Of a stretch of DNA of 64,000 bases, positions 63,574 through 64,000 are shown one piece after another. The stretch is taken from contig CP134874.1 of assembly GCA_037318855.1 (NCBI GenBank), forward strand, positions 3,658,598-3,722,597, written 5' to 3'. The notes under the pieces are model-generated. The model was not told the origin of the DNA and ran no database searches. It saw only the letters and a program-made list of their open reading frames with translations. The position numbers and the translations under genes were made by a program. The DNA comes from Candidatus Sedimenticola sp. (ex Thyasira tokunagai) (GTDB lineage: Bacteria; Pseudomonadota; Gammaproteobacteria; Chromatiales; Chromatiaceae). Position 1 is the first letter of the stretch; each line of letters opens with the position of its first letter.

Positions 63574-64000
63574 CTACTGTCCGGTAAAACTAGTGTCGCT
63601 ACCTTATAATTGCCTGTAGGACAAAGTAAAAATAACAATTTAAGGGTGTCATCGATTTGAATCGTCCAGAAAACCCTCAAAATACCCATTTCTCAGGGAT
63701 TTTGGGGATGTTTCCATGCATGTCGGCAAGCTCGTTTTTTCACAGATTATCGACCACCTGCCGATGCACACCTTTCGGCGATGTGTCACCCGCTACCATG
63801 GCAACCGTTACAAAAAATCTTTCTCTTGTCTCGATCAGTACCTCTGCATGGCTTTTGCGCAGCTGACTTATCGCGAAAGCTTGCGCGATATTGAGGCCTG
63901 TCTGCGAGCACAAAGGGACAAGCTGTACCATATGGGCATCCGTAGCAGTATATCCAGAAGCACTCTGGCGGATGCGAGCGAACGCCGAGATTGGCGTATC
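63574..64000 (+). mobile_element. IS4-family insertion sequence, left part (continues past window)
   Basis: CACTACTGTCCGGTAAAACTAGTG (63574-63597) resembles the CTGTCCGG-type end of IS4 elements of the DUF4372 group and is followed about 120 bases later by the transposase start. The right end is beyond the window, so the boundary is approximate. Confidence 0.65.
63716..64000 (+). CDS. IS4-family transposase with DUF4372 N-terminus (partial)
   Basis: 95 codons are visible from ATG 63716 and the frame stays open to the last base. The N-terminal DUF4372 domain is clear: MHVGKLVFSQIIDHLP, RCVTRYHGN, FSCLDQYLCMAFAQLTYRES and LRDIEACLRAQ, followed by LYHMGIRS. This DNA-binding region precedes the DDE domain in IS4-type transposases. 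Nothing can be said about the completeness of the remaining part. Confidence 0.88.
   Translation, partial: MHVGKLVFSQIIDHLPMHTFRRCVTRYHGNRYKKSFSCLDQYLCMAFAQLTYRESLRDIEACLRAQRDKLYHMGIRSSISRSTLADASERRDWRI

Overview
The window looks like a chromosomal segment of a respiratory, probably sulfur-oxidising gammaproteobacterium (Chromatiales/Sedimenticola-like). The indications are a complete EF-P lysylation set (efp, epmA, epmB), a FimX/PilZ-type type IV pilus regulator next to psd as in pseudomonads, a DUF302 protein, tyrosine/proline-rich exported proteins reminiscent of sulfur-globule proteins, a nitric oxide reductase block, TRAP transport and many REP-like palindromes. The species assignment is inference. 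No rRNA, tRNA or CRISPR array was seen.

Layout. 1-7.6 kb: the tail of a VPLPA-CTERM sorted protein, a small membrane protein, a symporter-type sensor kinase with an NtrC-type regulator, and acetyl-CoA synthetase (a CbrAB-like carbon-sensing module beside acs). 7.6-18.8 kb: FliW, an NYN/cold-shock protein, Ppx, a double-thioredoxin periplasmic protein, an IS110 transposase, alanine dehydrogenase, an ABC-2 exporter and a PQQ-type sugar dehydrogenase. 18.9-24.3 kb is an A+T-richer accessory island: a ClpX-type zinc-finger miniprotein, and a transglutaminase-like lipoprotein gene broken by one IS1595-type element that is itself broken by a second copy, both with intact 8-bp target duplications. 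A gene-cassette-like stretch follows (OsmC, an asparaginase-like ORF ending in an attC-like site, a frameshifted membrane protein) between ~95-bp direct repeats.

24.4-33.8 kb: a TRAP transporter operon with its TatT partner, then sbcDC. 33.9-42.6 kb: a cysteine-less SCO-like protein overlapping psd, epmA/efp facing epmB, and a PilZ-like protein with a degenerate GGDEF/EAL FimX homologue. 42.6-53.2 kb: DUF302, a ParA-like ATPase, three exported proteins of unusual composition, an RND pump with a ~106-residue Lys/Ala-rich tail, its adaptor, and an SCP2 protein. 53.5-63.4 kb: a dynamin-like GTPase, nadA, a voltage-gated channel, and a nitric-oxide block (Dnr-like regulator, polytopic membrane protein, DUF2249, hemerythrin, norC, norB) with two TTGA-N6-TCAA boxes in the divergent promoter region. 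The window ends inside an IS4-family transposase.

Dispersed repeats are a strong theme: seven REP-like palindromes (GTAGGAGCG...CGCTCCTAC), a CTCAAGTTTCGGAGTTC-ended MITE-like family (two elements plus a solo end), a family with GGGAnCCTCTGAnnAAGTC-like ends, and GGACACCCATCA stem sequences in the cassette region.
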